From Rhizophagus irregularis (lineage: Eukaryota > Glomeromycota > Glomeromycetes > Glomerales > Glomeraceae), in the NCBI RefSeq assembly GCF_026210795.1, contig NC_089458.1, positions 1,054,001-1,118,000 on the forward strand: a DNA stretch of 64,000 nt, in the 5' to 3' direction. Below are positions 1-10,680 of this stretch, piece after piece. The translations under genes were made by a program, and so were the position numbers. The notes beneath the pieces were generated by a model. The model had not been told where the DNA came from. It saw only the letters and a program-made list of their open reading frames with translations, and searched no databases. How positions within the stretch are numbered: position 1 is the stretch's first letter; every line of letters begins with the position of its first letter.

Positions 1-1
1 T

Positions 2-321
2 AATTCTCAAGATATGATTACGTACCAATTGTTATGGCAAAGATCTTTTACACATCCTATTTATAGAATAGCTAGCCTAGATTTAAATGAAGATGGTATT
101 GAAGAACTTATCGTAGCTACTCAATATGGTGTACATATTTTACAGGTAAACAAATTTTAAGGCTATATATTTAAGATTTACATGAGATTTCTTATTATTT
201 ATATTATTATTATATTTTTTTTTTTTTAAAGCCAAATTTAAGTAAAGCCAAAGAACAACTTTTGAAAGTATTAGATGAAATTGATAATTTAAATAAGGAA
301 TATAAAAAACTTTGTATATAA
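2..321 (+). CDS. Kaptin-like protein, C-terminal end (5' truncated)
   Basis: Two exons are visible: 2-145, then a GT-AG intron 146-231, then 232-321 ending in TAA. The first exon encodes a beta-propeller-like strand set with a DxNxDGxxEL calcium-loop-like motif (DLNEDGIEEL) followed by VATQYGVHILQ. That pattern is typical of the C-terminal FG-GAP-like blade of kaptin/ITFG2 proteins. The second exon is a short Lys/Glu-rich amphipathic helix. Kaptin and ITFG2 belong to the KICSTOR complex that tethers GATOR1 in TORC1 amino-acid signalling. That role is family knowledge, and the match here rests on only about 75 residues. The 5' part lies outside the window. It could be another FG-GAP/VCBS protein. 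Confidence 0.5.
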
Positions 322-510
322 TTATTTACAGATCTAAATAATAATAATAATTTATTTAATTTTTAAGATTGAATTTTTTAATTTTTTTCTAAAAATTGTT
401 AATGACACGTGTTTGCTGAACTGAGTCATAAAAGATGAACTGATTTTTTAACTATAAAAGGAATTGATATCCGTATATAAATCGAAATTTTTTTTTTGAT
501 TTGATTTAAA

Positions 511-1041
511 ATGTCTCGTATAACAAATCTTTTAAAAAATTCATTAAATTTTATTTTAAACTCTCAGAAACTAAAGTTCTTTTCACCATCTTCATCACAA
601 AAAAAATTAAAACTTCCACCATTAAAAGATGAAACTCTTCGTGACGAAATTTTAACACATCCAGCAGCACCGTTAAATAATCATCATCCATACAGAAGAT
701 ACTGTTTTTATGGAGATAAAGCATACAATTATTTTATAGCAAGAGAATTATATAATAGGTTACCTAATGCAAGCAATGGAGAACTTAGTATATTAACCAA
801 TAAACTTATATCAAGAAGTTTTCTTGCAGAAGTAGCTATTGAATGTGGTTTAGATAAATTGATTAAAGTAGCCAAAAATGCTCCAATATCCACCGGAATT
901 TTATGTGAAAATGTTGAAGCTCATTTTGCTATATATATATTAAATGGTATGGAAGATGAAATGAAAAAATTTACTTCTGATATTATTGATTTTTATTTTG
1001 AAAACAAGATAAACAAACAAAAGAAAAAGGAAACTTTATAA
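511..1041 (+). CDS. Degenerate RNase III-fold protein, possibly mitochondrial
   Basis: A single-exon protein of 176 residues. The first 40 residues hold many Lys/Arg/Ser and no acidic residues, as in a mitochondrial presequence. Residues about 65-150 follow the RNase III domain layout. The signature helix that normally reads ERLEFLGDSVL is here RRYCFYGDKAY, so the two usual glutamates are Arg and Cys while the GD aspartate is kept. A second helix reads ENVEAHFAIYILNG where catalytic enzymes have ADVFEAIIGAIYLDGG, so the last Glu is kept and the Asp is Glu. No double-stranded-RNA-binding domain follows. Mitoribosomal proteins mL57 and mL44 are known non-catalytic RNase III folds of this kind, so a structural ribosomal role is my preferred inference. 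A divergent processing enzyme is the alternative. Confidence 0.55.
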   Translation: MSRITNLLKNSLNFILNSQKLKFFSPSSSQKKLKLPPLKDETLRDEILTHPAAPLNNHHPYRRYCFYGDKAYNYFIARELYNRLPNASNGELSILTNKLISRSFLAEVAIECGLDKLIKVAKNAPISTGILCENVEAHFAIYILNGMEDEMKKFTSDIIDFYFENKINKQKKKETL

Positions 1042-1959
1042 AAATAATTAGTTTTCTCTCTTTTTTATTTGAATGAATAATTTTAATTATGTATATATAT
1101 TTATTTTTTTTTATGTATCTGGAATTAAAGATTTTTTGTTTTTTTTTACACTATTACATTTATTACTATGAGGTTTTAACCAAAGTTATTTGGCCAATGA
1201 TGACATACTAGGTAATTGTTTGTCAAAGTAATTGTAAGAAATTTTTGAATGTTTACTCTTACTGAATCCAGAATCTTTAGGTGTAAAATTTCATTTTTAC
1301 ATGATCTTTATACACTTATATTTGGACTTTCAGTTAAAAGATCCATGCTGATCTCAAAGCAATATTATATACCACGTTTCCTCTTTCGTGATTTTCTTTA
1401 TTGATATTTTTATGGGTGATGTTTATTTAAGAAAAAGTTATCAGTAGTTTAAAGTTGTATACGGGACGTTAGTCTCCGTGGTATCCGCCGTGATGATAAC
1501 ATCTAGGCTGATCCGTGAAATAACTATTACTTATACTCTTATGTTTTGTAGCAGTAAACATGTGAGTTTGTGACACACCAAATAAGAGAATAGTCGATCG
1601 ACACACTTCAAATGTCATTAAAGATTTTATGAATTGGATATTAATCCATTCGGATGGTTATCTGGATCATCCATTATTTACGAATCGGTCATCTGGTCAT
1701 CTTATATTGAGATGGTTCATCCGGATCATCTATTTATTTACGGACCGGATGATGAATTATTATTTTTCAACTTAGTAATTATACTTATTAAAAAAAAAAA
1801 AATGACAATAGTAAGCTAATTACGTATTATAATAATCTATACACTATAAAAGATTATATTAAATGTGTCAAAATTTTTCATTTTAATTAGAAATGATTTT
1901 AGTTTATTTTTAGTCACGGCATCAACCAAAAATTTTTGCCAATTAAAATTTAATTTTTT

Positions 1960-2137
1960 AATCCCCTGTCGCACTAAGTGTCACTCATGATCACCTTCAT
2001 ACTAATTTTTAAAAATTGCGCGTGGTTTACTTATTTCCCGTCTTTATATAGATAGCCGGGAGATTACTAATTTTAGTTTAAAATAGTTAAAAGTTTAAAA
2101 TAGTTAAGATTTAATGAGTGACACGCTCCAGGGGATT
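1960..2137. repeat. Short inverted-repeat element (MITE-like)
   Basis: The arm at 1960-1988 (AATCCCCTGTCGCACTAAGT, then GTCACTCA) is the imperfect inverse of 2113-2137. It encloses about 125 bases of AT-rich sequence. No transposase or clear target duplication was found. A decayed non-autonomous DNA element is the simplest reading. Confidence 0.45.
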
Positions 2138-2141
2138 ACCC

Positions 2142-2268
2142 ATTTATTTCATGGGGAATTGGGAATAATAGGGTTTTTTTTCCGAAGATTACCCATTTAT
2201 TTAACGGGAAGGGGTTTTTTCCCTTCGGGAAAAAAACCCTATTATTCCCAACTCTCCATGAAATAAAT
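2142..2268. repeat. Near-perfect 46-bp inverted repeat with internal hairpin
   Basis: Arm 2142-2187 matches the reverse complement of 2223-2268 with only a few mismatches. The shared core is GGGAATAATAGGG followed by a T-run. A further shorter palindrome lies inside (GGGAAGGGG...CCCTTC). The unit directly abuts the 1960-2137 inverted repeat, so the two may be parts of one composite element. Confidence 0.6.
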
Positions 2269-3211
2269 AATACAAATTATATCAACAATTTGTAAAATTT
2301 TGCCACTCACATACATAATCTCATAACGCCTTTAAACCATATATTCGGGTCAATATAGTGTTAATATCCATTAACCTTTATTGGATTAAATGATTTGCCA
2401 AATTTTAATATTTTATAGATTTCGTCCAATCTTTTTTAACTGCAAATTAATACTTGGTTTGTAAATTTATCCGTTTAAAATTACTTTGTCCCCATTACAC
2501 ACTGTATAATCAAGGTAGTAGCACGAAGAGGCACAACGGCGTTCCAAGCCATTACTTTGTTTACCTTTTTTAGTTCTCGAATTCCACCAAAATTCATTAA
2601 AGTTTTAAACAAGTAAAATGAATAAAAAATTCTCAAATAATTTGTTTAAATAATTTGAGTAGTTTGCAGAATAATAAATTTATTACAGTATCTTTAATAA
2701 GATTAGTATTTGAGACCTAAATTAAGTAAGATCCCATAAATTTTTACAGGTTCAAATTCAAAGAAACCAGAAGAGAATGAATCTCTTTTTGTGCTTATTA
2801 TATATATATTAACTATTGACATCTCTGATCTTCGCTTCTTAACATTGTTCGACAACTATTCTAATTTTTAAAGGTTTTTTACGATATGTACGATTTCATG
2901 TAAATGTAAACAGGGAATATTTTTTTTCGTAAGCTTGTAAAAATGTTGACATGGAAAGATTTTCTAATCATCATTTTTAATATTACTGATTGACGGGATT
3001 CAAAAAAAATTTACGTATTACAAAATTAACCGTCCTTCATTGAGATGAATATGTATGGTAAATAATTAACATATATAGATTAGAATATTTTTTTTTAGTA
3101 GGTGTTACCAACATTGTGGATAATGCTACAAAGATAAAAGGAGTTAAATTAAGAATTAGCATATAAACAAATTTTCTTTGTTTCTACTCTCTCAATTTTT
3201 TATTTACAATT

Positions 3212-5642
3212 ATGAGCGAAACAGCTGCACCTAAAAAGAAAGCGGTTTATAAAAGAGTGAATAAAGTAGCGGAGGCTGCTGTGGATGGCATGGAACCGGT
3301 GGTTAATACAATAAATACAATTTGTGCCGGAGTAGAAGCCGCGGCAAATGTAGCAGTACCATTTGCAAATTTTTTACCACTTATAGGAGAGGTATCTAGA
3401 TTACTTAAAGAAATTGTAGATATATATCAAACAGCAGAGCATAATAAAAGAATATGTGGTGTAATGTTAGATAGAGTAACCATAGCTGAATCTGCTATAA
3501 AAAATTTAAAAGTTCGTAGAGAAGAGAATGAAGATTTTTTTTCAGAAGAAAATTATATTAATTTACAAAAATTAGTTACCGTGGTTGGTAAAATACGTAA
3601 ATTTTTAGCAGAAATTTCTCAATTAAAGGGATTACAAAAATATATTCAAGCTAAAAATATTGAAAAGACTACAATGGATTTAAATAAAGAATTTGATTTT
3701 ACCATTCAACTTTTGGAATTTGCTTTCATGGTTGATTTTAGTGCACGTAATGATATTGATAATAAAAAGATCAAAGCTGATATCGAAGATTTATCTGAGG
3801 TAACTAGTTTATAATTTTGTTAATAGTAATTTAATTTTTTTTTTTTTTTAATACGTATGAGATAAATATAATAATTTTTAATTAAAATATTCATTAATAG
3901 TATCTTCAAGTAATCGGAGGTGGTCTAACTGATACGAATAAAAATGTCTCCGATCTGGTTGTACAATTGAGCGTACTTAATAAAACAATAATGGACAAAA
4001 CTGAAACTAATATATTTCAAAATGAATTACTTCCATATAATGATTTTGATGAAACTGAAGTTGATGAAAATATTGGTAAAAAAATAAAAAAATTTAAAAG
4101 AATAAAAAATGGAATTAATGATTTCGTTGCATTAAAATTAGTAGCAGATGAAAGTAGTAACGAAGAAGCTAAGAATAATATTAAAAATCAAGTTACAATT
4201 TTAAGAAAATTAGAAGAATGTCATAATATTATTCAATTTTTTGGTTTAACTACTACTGATGGTAATAAATGGTTTTTAGTAACTGAATGGGCTGAATATG
4301 GTAATTTACGTGAATTTTATAATACTTATGGTCCACTTGATGTTAAGGTGAAATTATTATTTGCTCTTGATATTTCTAGAGGTTTAAATTTCTTGAGAGC
4401 TGTTGAGGTAATTATCTTTGATGAGAGTTTCTTGTTTTTTTTTTTTTAAAAAAAAAATTATATTTATATACTTTCCCTTTAAATAGATTGTTCATCGTGA
4501 CATAAGAGCCGAGAATATTTTAATTACGGATCATCAAACAGCCAAGATTGCAAATTTTAATTCAAGTAGAGCCGTAACTGATGTTACAAAAAATCACAAA
4601 ACTACATTAGAATGTGTTCGATATTGTGCTCCAGAAAAATTAGAAAGATTAGGATCTCAAACTAAATATGATACAAAGAGTGAAATTTATAGTTTTGGTA
4701 TTTTACTTTGGGAAATTGCCGAAGAAAAAGTTCCTTATGCGGATTATAAAGATATTATGGCTATTACTGAACTTGTTGGTGAAAAAAAATATCGTGAACC
4801 ATTTTCTGAAGTTTCTCCTTTACCAAAAGAATATCAAGATATTGCGAAAAAAGGTATATATACATATATATACATATATATACATTTTTACAACTTATTT
4901 TAATATTAATATTTTATCAATATTTTTAGCTGTTGATCATGATCCCAATTATAGACCTTCATTTACAAGGATATTTACCGTATTACAAGAACTTTTTTCG
5001 AAAAAAAGTAGACCACCACCATCACCTCGTATAAATTCTTCTGGTTCTAATTCTCCTTCTTTAAGGCGTCAAGGAACTATTGATAGTTTTAAACTATCAG
5101 AGGAAGAAGAAGATGATATTATGATATTACCAAATTTCTCAGATTTTAATTATATGACAGTAGATGAAGCAGCAAAGCAACATAAACTCCCTGATGGAAA
5201 TCGGGAATTAGCTTATAGATGTTTTGATGCATATTCAGAATTAGGAGATATGAAAGCGAAATATTTTAAAGCATATTATATTCAACAAAAATATTTTGAA
5301 GTTGATGATATGGATGCAAATGAGAAAGATCAATTAATAGCGAATTTATTTAAAGAAGTAGCAGATTCAGGTGATGAATATCCTGAAGCTCAATTACGTT
5401 ATGGTAATTGTTTAATTAAGGGGATCGGAGTTAAAAAGAATTTAAAAGAAGCAGCAATTTATTTTACTAAAGCAGCTGAAAATGGACAAGTTGTTGGTAT
5501 GTTTAATGCTGCTAGTTTATATTTTTCTGGTGGTGCCGGTAAAAAAGATCCTAAATTAGGAGAAAAATACATGAAATTGGCAGCATATAAACAGCATGCG
5601 CAAGCTATTGAGTATTGTAGGAAAAATAATATTCAATTATAA
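3212..5642 (+). CDS. MLKL-like four-helix / pseudokinase / Sel1-repeat protein
   Basis: Exons 3212-3799, 3901-4407, 4487-4853 and 4930-5642 join in frame (GT-AG throughout) into 724 residues. Residues about 25-225 form an amphipathic helical bundle (PLIGEVSRLLKEIVDIY, RICGVMLDRVTIAESAIKNL) typical of the MLKL/HeLo-like N-terminal domain found on many Glomeromycotina kinases. Residues about 240-500 are a tyrosine-kinase-like fold with VALKLV (beta-3 Lys), HRDIRAEN (catalytic loop), CAPEKL and SEIYSFGILLWE. The glycine loop is absent, the helix-C Glu position reads Gln (NQVTILRKL), and DFG is replaced by ANF. It is therefore probably a pseudokinase. A Ser/Pro-rich linker (PPPSPRINSSGSNSPSLRRQ) and two or three Sel1 repeats follow (about 600-715; AEAQLRYG-type and AAENGQ motifs). 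It may be a signalling adaptor or membrane-acting effector by analogy to MLKL. That function is inference. Confidence 0.82.
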
Positions 5643-6386
5643 TATAATATTATATTGATTGTAACTTTATATTTTATATATTTTATATATATGTATATTT
5701 TTTTTTATTTCTAACATATTAGGATAAATAAAATTATTTCATTATTTCAACTAAAATATATAAAAAATTAAAAAAAAATTATACCTTGTTAATTATATTT
5801 TAAAATTACTTATTTAGTTTAAATTTGGTTACATTTCCGTTATTTTCGATTAAAAATTTTTTGATCATCCAATTAAAGGAAAATAAAACCGGAATTTCGG
5901 AATTCTTAAAACGATTTAATTTTATTTTATTTAATTATTTAATATTGTAGTTTGACCGAATAATAAATATAATAAATACAGAACCAATTCAATTATATAA
6001 TTCATCTTTGTTTGGCTAATCATAATAAGAGTTTCATATGCTTTATTATACAAAAACTCGATGTAAGGAAACCAAATTTAGAGAAAAAAAAAGCGGTATA
6101 AATTCCAAAATAAGTTTAGTTTTATTCTATTTGTTTGTTTACTATAGATTTTATGACCAATAATACATTAATATGAAGATTACATTATAAGCATTATAAG
6201 CTGATCGATAAGATCTCCTTCGTTTATAAAAAAAATCCTTTTGAATTGTTTTTAATAAATAAACAATTATCTTTCTCCTCTCTTTTTTTCAACTTCTCTA
6301 AATTAATAACGAACGATAAAAAAAAAAAACCTTCGTAAAATTCGTAAAAATTCTAAAGCATTTCTATTTCATAATCAAAATTAATT
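5643..6386. other. Intergenic, AT-rich
   Basis: No gene or RNA is recognisable. The stretch contains poly-A/T tracts and a CT-rich leader at about 6270-6300 that probably belongs to the 5' end of the F-box gene. Confidence 0.5.
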
Positions 6387-8009
6387 ATGAATCGAAGAAA
6401 CAAATATTTCAATCAATATTTATTTTTTTTAAAGAAAAAAAATAAAATTGAAGGAAGACGAGAAGAAGAAAAGAAGAAATATATTAAACTTCAAACATTT
6501 CCTGACTGTCTTCATTTAATATTTAATCATTTAAAAAATGATCGATCAACATTATTCAAATGTATTCAAGTGAATAAATTATGGTGTCATATAGCAATGC
6601 CATATTTATGGTATAATCCATTTGAATATTCCAATCCAAAAGGAGATTTACTTATTAAAACATTATTAAATTGTTTACCACAAAATGAAAAACAAATTTT
6701 AGATGATATAAGATTATTTGAATATTCTTTTAAAAATATAACACCATTATTTAATTATCCTAAATTTATAATTTGCTTTAATTCAGAAAATTTTATTAAT
6801 TATGTTAAACAATTATTTAATTCAAATATTACATTAATCCTTCATCTTATAGGAAATATGATATTTCATCGATTTGATAGATTAAAAATTTTAGAATTAC
6901 ATTTTAATGATCAATATAATAATCAAAATGATTATAAATTAATTGAAGATATTAATTCTTCAATAAAATTTCAACAATCTCTTACAAAACTTACAAGATT
7001 TGAAATTCAAATTTATATAAATGAACATACAAATTTCATAATTAATTTATTTGATAAAATTTCAAAATCTTGTAATAACATTCATCATTTATCCTTTATT
7101 ATATATAAAGGAAAATATAATTTTTATCAATCACTTGATAATTCTATTTCATCACTAATTAAATCACAATCTGAGTTAAAAAGTTTGGTGATGAATGAAT
7201 ATTGTTTAAGTTATGAGAATACGTCAATATATGACGCAATATCATCAACTCATTCAAATTCTTTGAAATATTTGGGATTTTGTGTAATCAATGATTATTC
7301 TTTATTAATGAAAATAATATTAGCTTGTAAGAATTTAGAAACATTAGAAATTACTCAACAAGGAAATAATGAAAAATTATTCAATATAGATGATGAAATT
7401 ATTACAAATCAAGAAATTTCTATTAAATATTTTTATTATCATGATATAATTGGAAATGAAAATTTTATTAAAACAATTCTTAAAATGTCATCAAGAAATT
7501 TCAAATCATTTTCTTCAAAATATATAACTGAAGAAATAATAGATACGATGGAATTTTATTGTCCAAATATAACATGTTTAAATATTTTAATGAATTCAAA
7601 TCATATATTAAATTTAATACATTTAATTAGTGGTTTGGAATTTCTTAAATATTTTACTTTAGAATTAGAAAATGGTTGGCCAAAATATCGCGATGAAAGA
7701 TTACAATTATTCGCAAATATTTTACCAAAATCTTTAACATATTTAGTTCTTAATTTTTATATTACTCCTCATCAATTAAATTTCTTTCTTAAGGAATGTG
7801 CTAAAATTCAATTACATACTTTAAAATTAATGTACTTTAATCATAATGATTTAGATCATTTAAAAGTAATTGTTGATTATTCTAAAGAATTTAATCACTT
7901 AAAACAAGTTAAATTTATGGAAAGAAGATTATATGAAAGTGAAACTAATATTGATGAAACTGTTGATTGTGATGTTAAACCTTTTAATTTTAGTCATTAT
8001 GTTAAGTGA
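6387..8009 (+). CDS. F-box protein with LRR-like C-terminal region
   Basis: An intronless protein of 540 residues. The F-box spans about residues 35-80: LQTFPDCLHLIFNHLKNDRS, then TLFKCIQVNKLWCHIAMPYLWYNPFE. This has the usual order of hydrophobic positions and the W-C of lineage-expanded Glomeromycotina F-box proteins. The remainder is a long run of irregular Leu/Ile/Asn-rich helical repeats resembling degenerate LRRs (LKSLVMNEYCLSYEN, LETLEITQQG, LKYFTLELENGW). F-box proteins bind Skp1 in SCF ubiquitin ligases and use the C-terminal part to bind the substrate. The substrate is unknown. The first ATG adds a Lys/Arg-rich 33-residue leader and no later Met precedes the F-box. It has sister copies at 13.9 kb and 34.9 kb. 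Confidence 0.8.
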   Translation: MNRRNKYFNQYLFFLKKKNKIEGRREEEKKKYIKLQTFPDCLHLIFNHLKNDRSTLFKCIQVNKLWCHIAMPYLWYNPFEYSNPKGDLLIKTLLNCLPQNEKQILDDIRLFEYSFKNITPLFNYPKFIICFNSENFINYVKQLFNSNITLILHLIGNMIFHRFDRLKILELHFNDQYNNQNDYKLIEDINSSIKFQQSLTKLTRFEIQIYINEHTNFIINLFDKISKSCNNIHHLSFIIYKGKYNFYQSLDNSISSLIKSQSELKSLVMNEYCLSYENTSIYDAISSTHSNSLKYLGFCVINDYSLLMKIILACKNLETLEITQQGNNEKLFNIDDEIITNQEISIKYFYYHDIIGNENFIKTILKMSSRNFKSFSSKYITEEIIDTMEFYCPNITCLNILMNSNHILNLIHLISGLEFLKYFTLELENGWPKYRDERLQLFANILPKSLTYLVLNFYITPHQLNFFLKECAKIQLHTLKLMYFNHNDLDHLKVIVDYSKEFNHLKQVKFMERRLYESETNIDETVDCDVKPFNFSHYVK

Positions 8010-8653
8010 GAGGTGTGAGAGATGCGAGAGATGTGTTGATTATTACTATACTATATATTTAATTTTTTTTCTTCTAAGTCACTCAAATACATCAAACCTG
8101 TTACATGCGATGTTGGGGTTCTAGCATTCAAATGAATGAGAGCAGAAAATACTATGTAAGCACGAGACTCATGCTGAAGTAGATCTTTAAAAGATGGTTT
8201 ATTCAATGCAATCCATGTATTTTAGTGTGAAATGGTGTAAAAAAAAAATAAATATCGTAATATTCTGACGATACAGATCTGATTTTTACGCGTTATACGC
8301 GCGCACCTTTTGCAACACGTATAAACGCGTTTTTTTCTGTACAAAACTTTCATTTATAATAAGCAGCTGTTCGGCAAGTATGGGACTACTCAGATACTCC
8401 CGCTTTTTGCTTTTTCTGCTATATGAAATAAAAGTTTAAATATTTGAAAAAAATATTTCACTTTTCAAAAATTCCATTAATAAATAATACCACGCGTACA
8501 TTAAAAAAAAATTCCCTTTTCATAGTTAAGGTTTGATTATTTGGAATCCGGAATTAATATTTTTTCTAGAATATAATTCTAAATGTCTAAATGTCTTTTT
8601 CTTCATAACATGTGATCTTCTCATGCCATATGGCATCCATGTTAATTCATCGT

Positions 8654-8670
8654 ATGTTTGAAGGGAACAT
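8654..8670. repeat. Target-site duplication, left copy
   Basis: ATGTTTGAAGGGAACAT is repeated exactly at 8801-8817 on the other side of the A-tailed insert. Confidence 0.85.
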
Positions 8671-8800
8671 CAGGCAGGGTGACTGTTTCGATGGTTGGGT
8701 TAATACTAATATAGGTGTAGTGTAGTTGTTCCTTTTGTAAGGGCCTAGCTCCCAAGTTTGTATAACTCCCGTCATTGTCAATTTTTAAAATAAAAAAAAA
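8671..8800 (+). mobile_element. Retroposed 3' fragment (SINE/LINE-tail type) with 17-bp target duplication
   Basis: A 130-bp insert ends in TTTTTAAAATAAAAAAAAA. It is bracketed by perfect 17-bp direct repeats, ATGTTTGAAGGGAACAT, at 8654-8670 and 8801-8817. A long target duplication plus an A-rich 3' end is the hallmark of target-primed reverse transcription. The insert has no coding potential. It could be a 5'-truncated LINE tail or a SINE. The target is itself part of a decayed coding region on the minus strand. Confidence 0.85.
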
Positions 8801-8817
8801 ATGTTTGAAGGGAACAT
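8801..8817. repeat. Target-site duplication, right copy
   Basis: An exact repeat of 8654-8670, lying immediately after the A-rich tail. Confidence 0.85.
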
Positions 8818-9240
8818 GCTTGGTTCACCCCAGTATAATATTCGATGTGTACTTCCATTACCACCGCTAACTTCCTGATTTTTTAAACCATCATACTCGT
8901 TAATTAACGGTCTCGTCATCATTATATTGTACAAAATCTTCCACGGTACTTGAAGTTTATGTCTTTCCCTATCTTATCTCTCCTCTACTAACCTTTATTC
9001 TCCAGGGAATGCGCAATAACACTCTTCTTCGAGTATGGTTACGTTTAGTATCAATTAGGTGCTGTATTTCCGGGGAACGGTTACCCATTTGCATCCAAAA
9101 TTCATCATACATTTCATTAAAACACGCCCGATCAAACTGTTCAGGCTTGTAATGGGAAGGCCTTTTCGTTACCACCCATGATTTGTGAGAGAATTTCGTA
9201 CCCTCTTTTTAGTGCCTTCCATTTTGTACTATACTGTTGG
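8818..9240 (-). pseudogene. Relic of an unidentified protein-coding gene
   Basis: On the minus strand an open stretch from about 9205 to 8969 encodes a peptide with ordinary coding character (KPEQFDRACFNEMYDEFW, NRSPEIQHLIDTKRNHTRR). It lacks a good ATG context and runs into a stop upstream. Further 3', about 8955-8818 is open in another frame (VPWKILYNIMMTRPLINEYD ... HRILYWGEPSMFPSN) up to the insertion site of the retroposed fragment. The parts cannot be joined into one clean frame by an obvious intron, and base composition is less AT-rich than the surroundings. I do not recognise the family. A decayed host gene or a transposon-encoded protein are both possible. Confidence 0.4.
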
Positions 9241-9579
9241 GGACTTGGGGTGTCTATAGATAATAAAGATTATTATTTATGAAATCTTAAAATATTTTAT
9301 TGTAAATACAGTGAATGGCTTAAAAATTATTTTTTGTAAATATCGAAATTAATTATAAGAACGCGAAAAAAGATTTTATAATAATTTGGGTTAGCTTATA
9401 AAAACGACTATATTTTTATATCCTAGAGTATACGTCATCTGATTGACGCGTTTAAATTTTGAAATCTTGAGGTTATATAATTTTAATCAATCAATGGAAA
9501 AACTTCTTTCTCTCTCTCCTTGTCATTTTGCCATTTCAACTCTTACGCGTTTTTTTATTTGTAATCCTAAGTTATTAGT

Positions 9580-10410
9580 ATGATAACTGAAGAATCAGTT
9601 CTCACTTCCTTCTTACTTAATAGTGAACTTGCAGATAATTTATCTCTCAAACAGTTCACTAACCTTTTTCCTGTAACATATAGGTAAATAATCAATTTCA
9701 CAATTTAAGTATTTTATTTAATTAAATTAACAAATATCTTTGTTATATTTTATAGAAACAATCCTCTTATAAAGACATTATATAGAGAATTTCAATTAGA
9801 GCGTAATACAATTAGAGAAACTGTAAAGGCAAATATAATTGAGGAATGTAGAAAACCTGAACAATGGGAAAATCTTGAAGATAATATGGAAGTTGACGAT
9901 GATATAGATGAACCATATGATGAGGTGAAGATGTACCGCAAATTTCTACGAATTTTTTCAAAAAGACATTAATTAATATTGTTAACAATTTTTTTTTTGA
10001 TGAAAGTTTGAAGATAATCGACTCTCGTTAAAACAAGCTATTTCTATCTTATCTAAAGCTAAGAGACATATGACATATGAAATCTATAGGATGAATGAGG
10101 ATTTTAACGAATTATTCGAGGGGATAGAAAAGTAAGTATTTATTTTATTTCGAAATATTTAATTATTATCATTAATAATAATTATTCTTTATTAGTTCCA
10201 AAAATGAATTAAGTGATTTAGTATATGGTAGAATTCCAAAAGAAGGTTTTGGTAAAGATGATGCTATTGATGGACTGAAGGTAACGAACGTTAATTCTCT
10301 GACTAATGTTAAATGTATTTGTTATTGTACTATAAGTCTTACTTTCTACTTTGCAATTTACCTAGGCGTTAACGAAATCATGTAATGATATGCTAGAAAT
10401 AAATAAATGA
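9580..10410 (+). CDS. Cnl2/NKP2-family kinetochore protein
   Basis: Five exons (9580-9683, 9756-9924, 10007-10131, 10196-10280, 10366-10410) join in frame into 175 residues. The N-terminus (EESVLTSFLLNSELADNLSL, then KQFTNLFP) followed by PLIKTLYRELQLERN matches the conserved block of the Cnl2/NKP2 family. That family is a small subunit of the inner-kinetochore CCAN/Ctf19-type complex in fungi. The remainder is predicted helical and rich in charged residues, in line with the coiled-coil nature of the family. Length is within the family range. The gene is tail to tail with the dihydroxyacetone kinase gene, 270 bp between stop codons. It was not obvious as a long open frame because every exon is under 170 nt. 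Confidence 0.8.
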
Positions 10411-10680
10411 ATAAGATATTAATTTCTCACGTGTTTTTTTCAAAAAAAAAAACACTCTTAATTAAACACGATATTAAAGTTTCATAGCAAATTTGATCGG
10501 TTTATATATAGATTTAAGTTGTATAATTAAAAAATAAATTTTACAAATTTTAACATTGGTGATTAATCAAATGGTATAGAACATATGATATGTCGCATAT
10601 TATATGTTAACCCAAAATAATTTATTAATAATATATATATGTTAAGTATACATAGAAATAAAGTATTATAATATCAATAA

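Larger units (their letters stand above)
1042..3211. other. Intergenic region with decayed repeats
   Basis: No convincing gene is visible over about 2.2 kb. A GATC/ATCCGG-rich degenerate direct repeat lies at about 1640-1758 and makes a short open frame that does not look protein-like. Two inverted-repeat pairs, listed separately, lie at 1960-2137 and 2142-2268. The last 100 bases are the probable promoter and 5' leader of the downstream kinase gene. Confidence 0.5.
8010..9579. other. Intergenic region with gene relic and retroposed insert
   Basis: This stretch holds a minus-strand coding relic (8818-9240) and a retroposed fragment (8671-8800), both listed separately. CG-containing motifs (ACGCGT, GCGCGC) cluster at 8288-8332. 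Bases 9240-9579 are AT-rich and include the probable promoter of the Cnl2-like gene. Confidence 0.5.

Noticed and set aside
1634-1819. Possible small gene with GSSIIYESVIWSSYIEM peptide
   Set aside because: The frame is generated by a GATCATCC/CGGTCATCTGG degenerate repeat and has no homology-like features.
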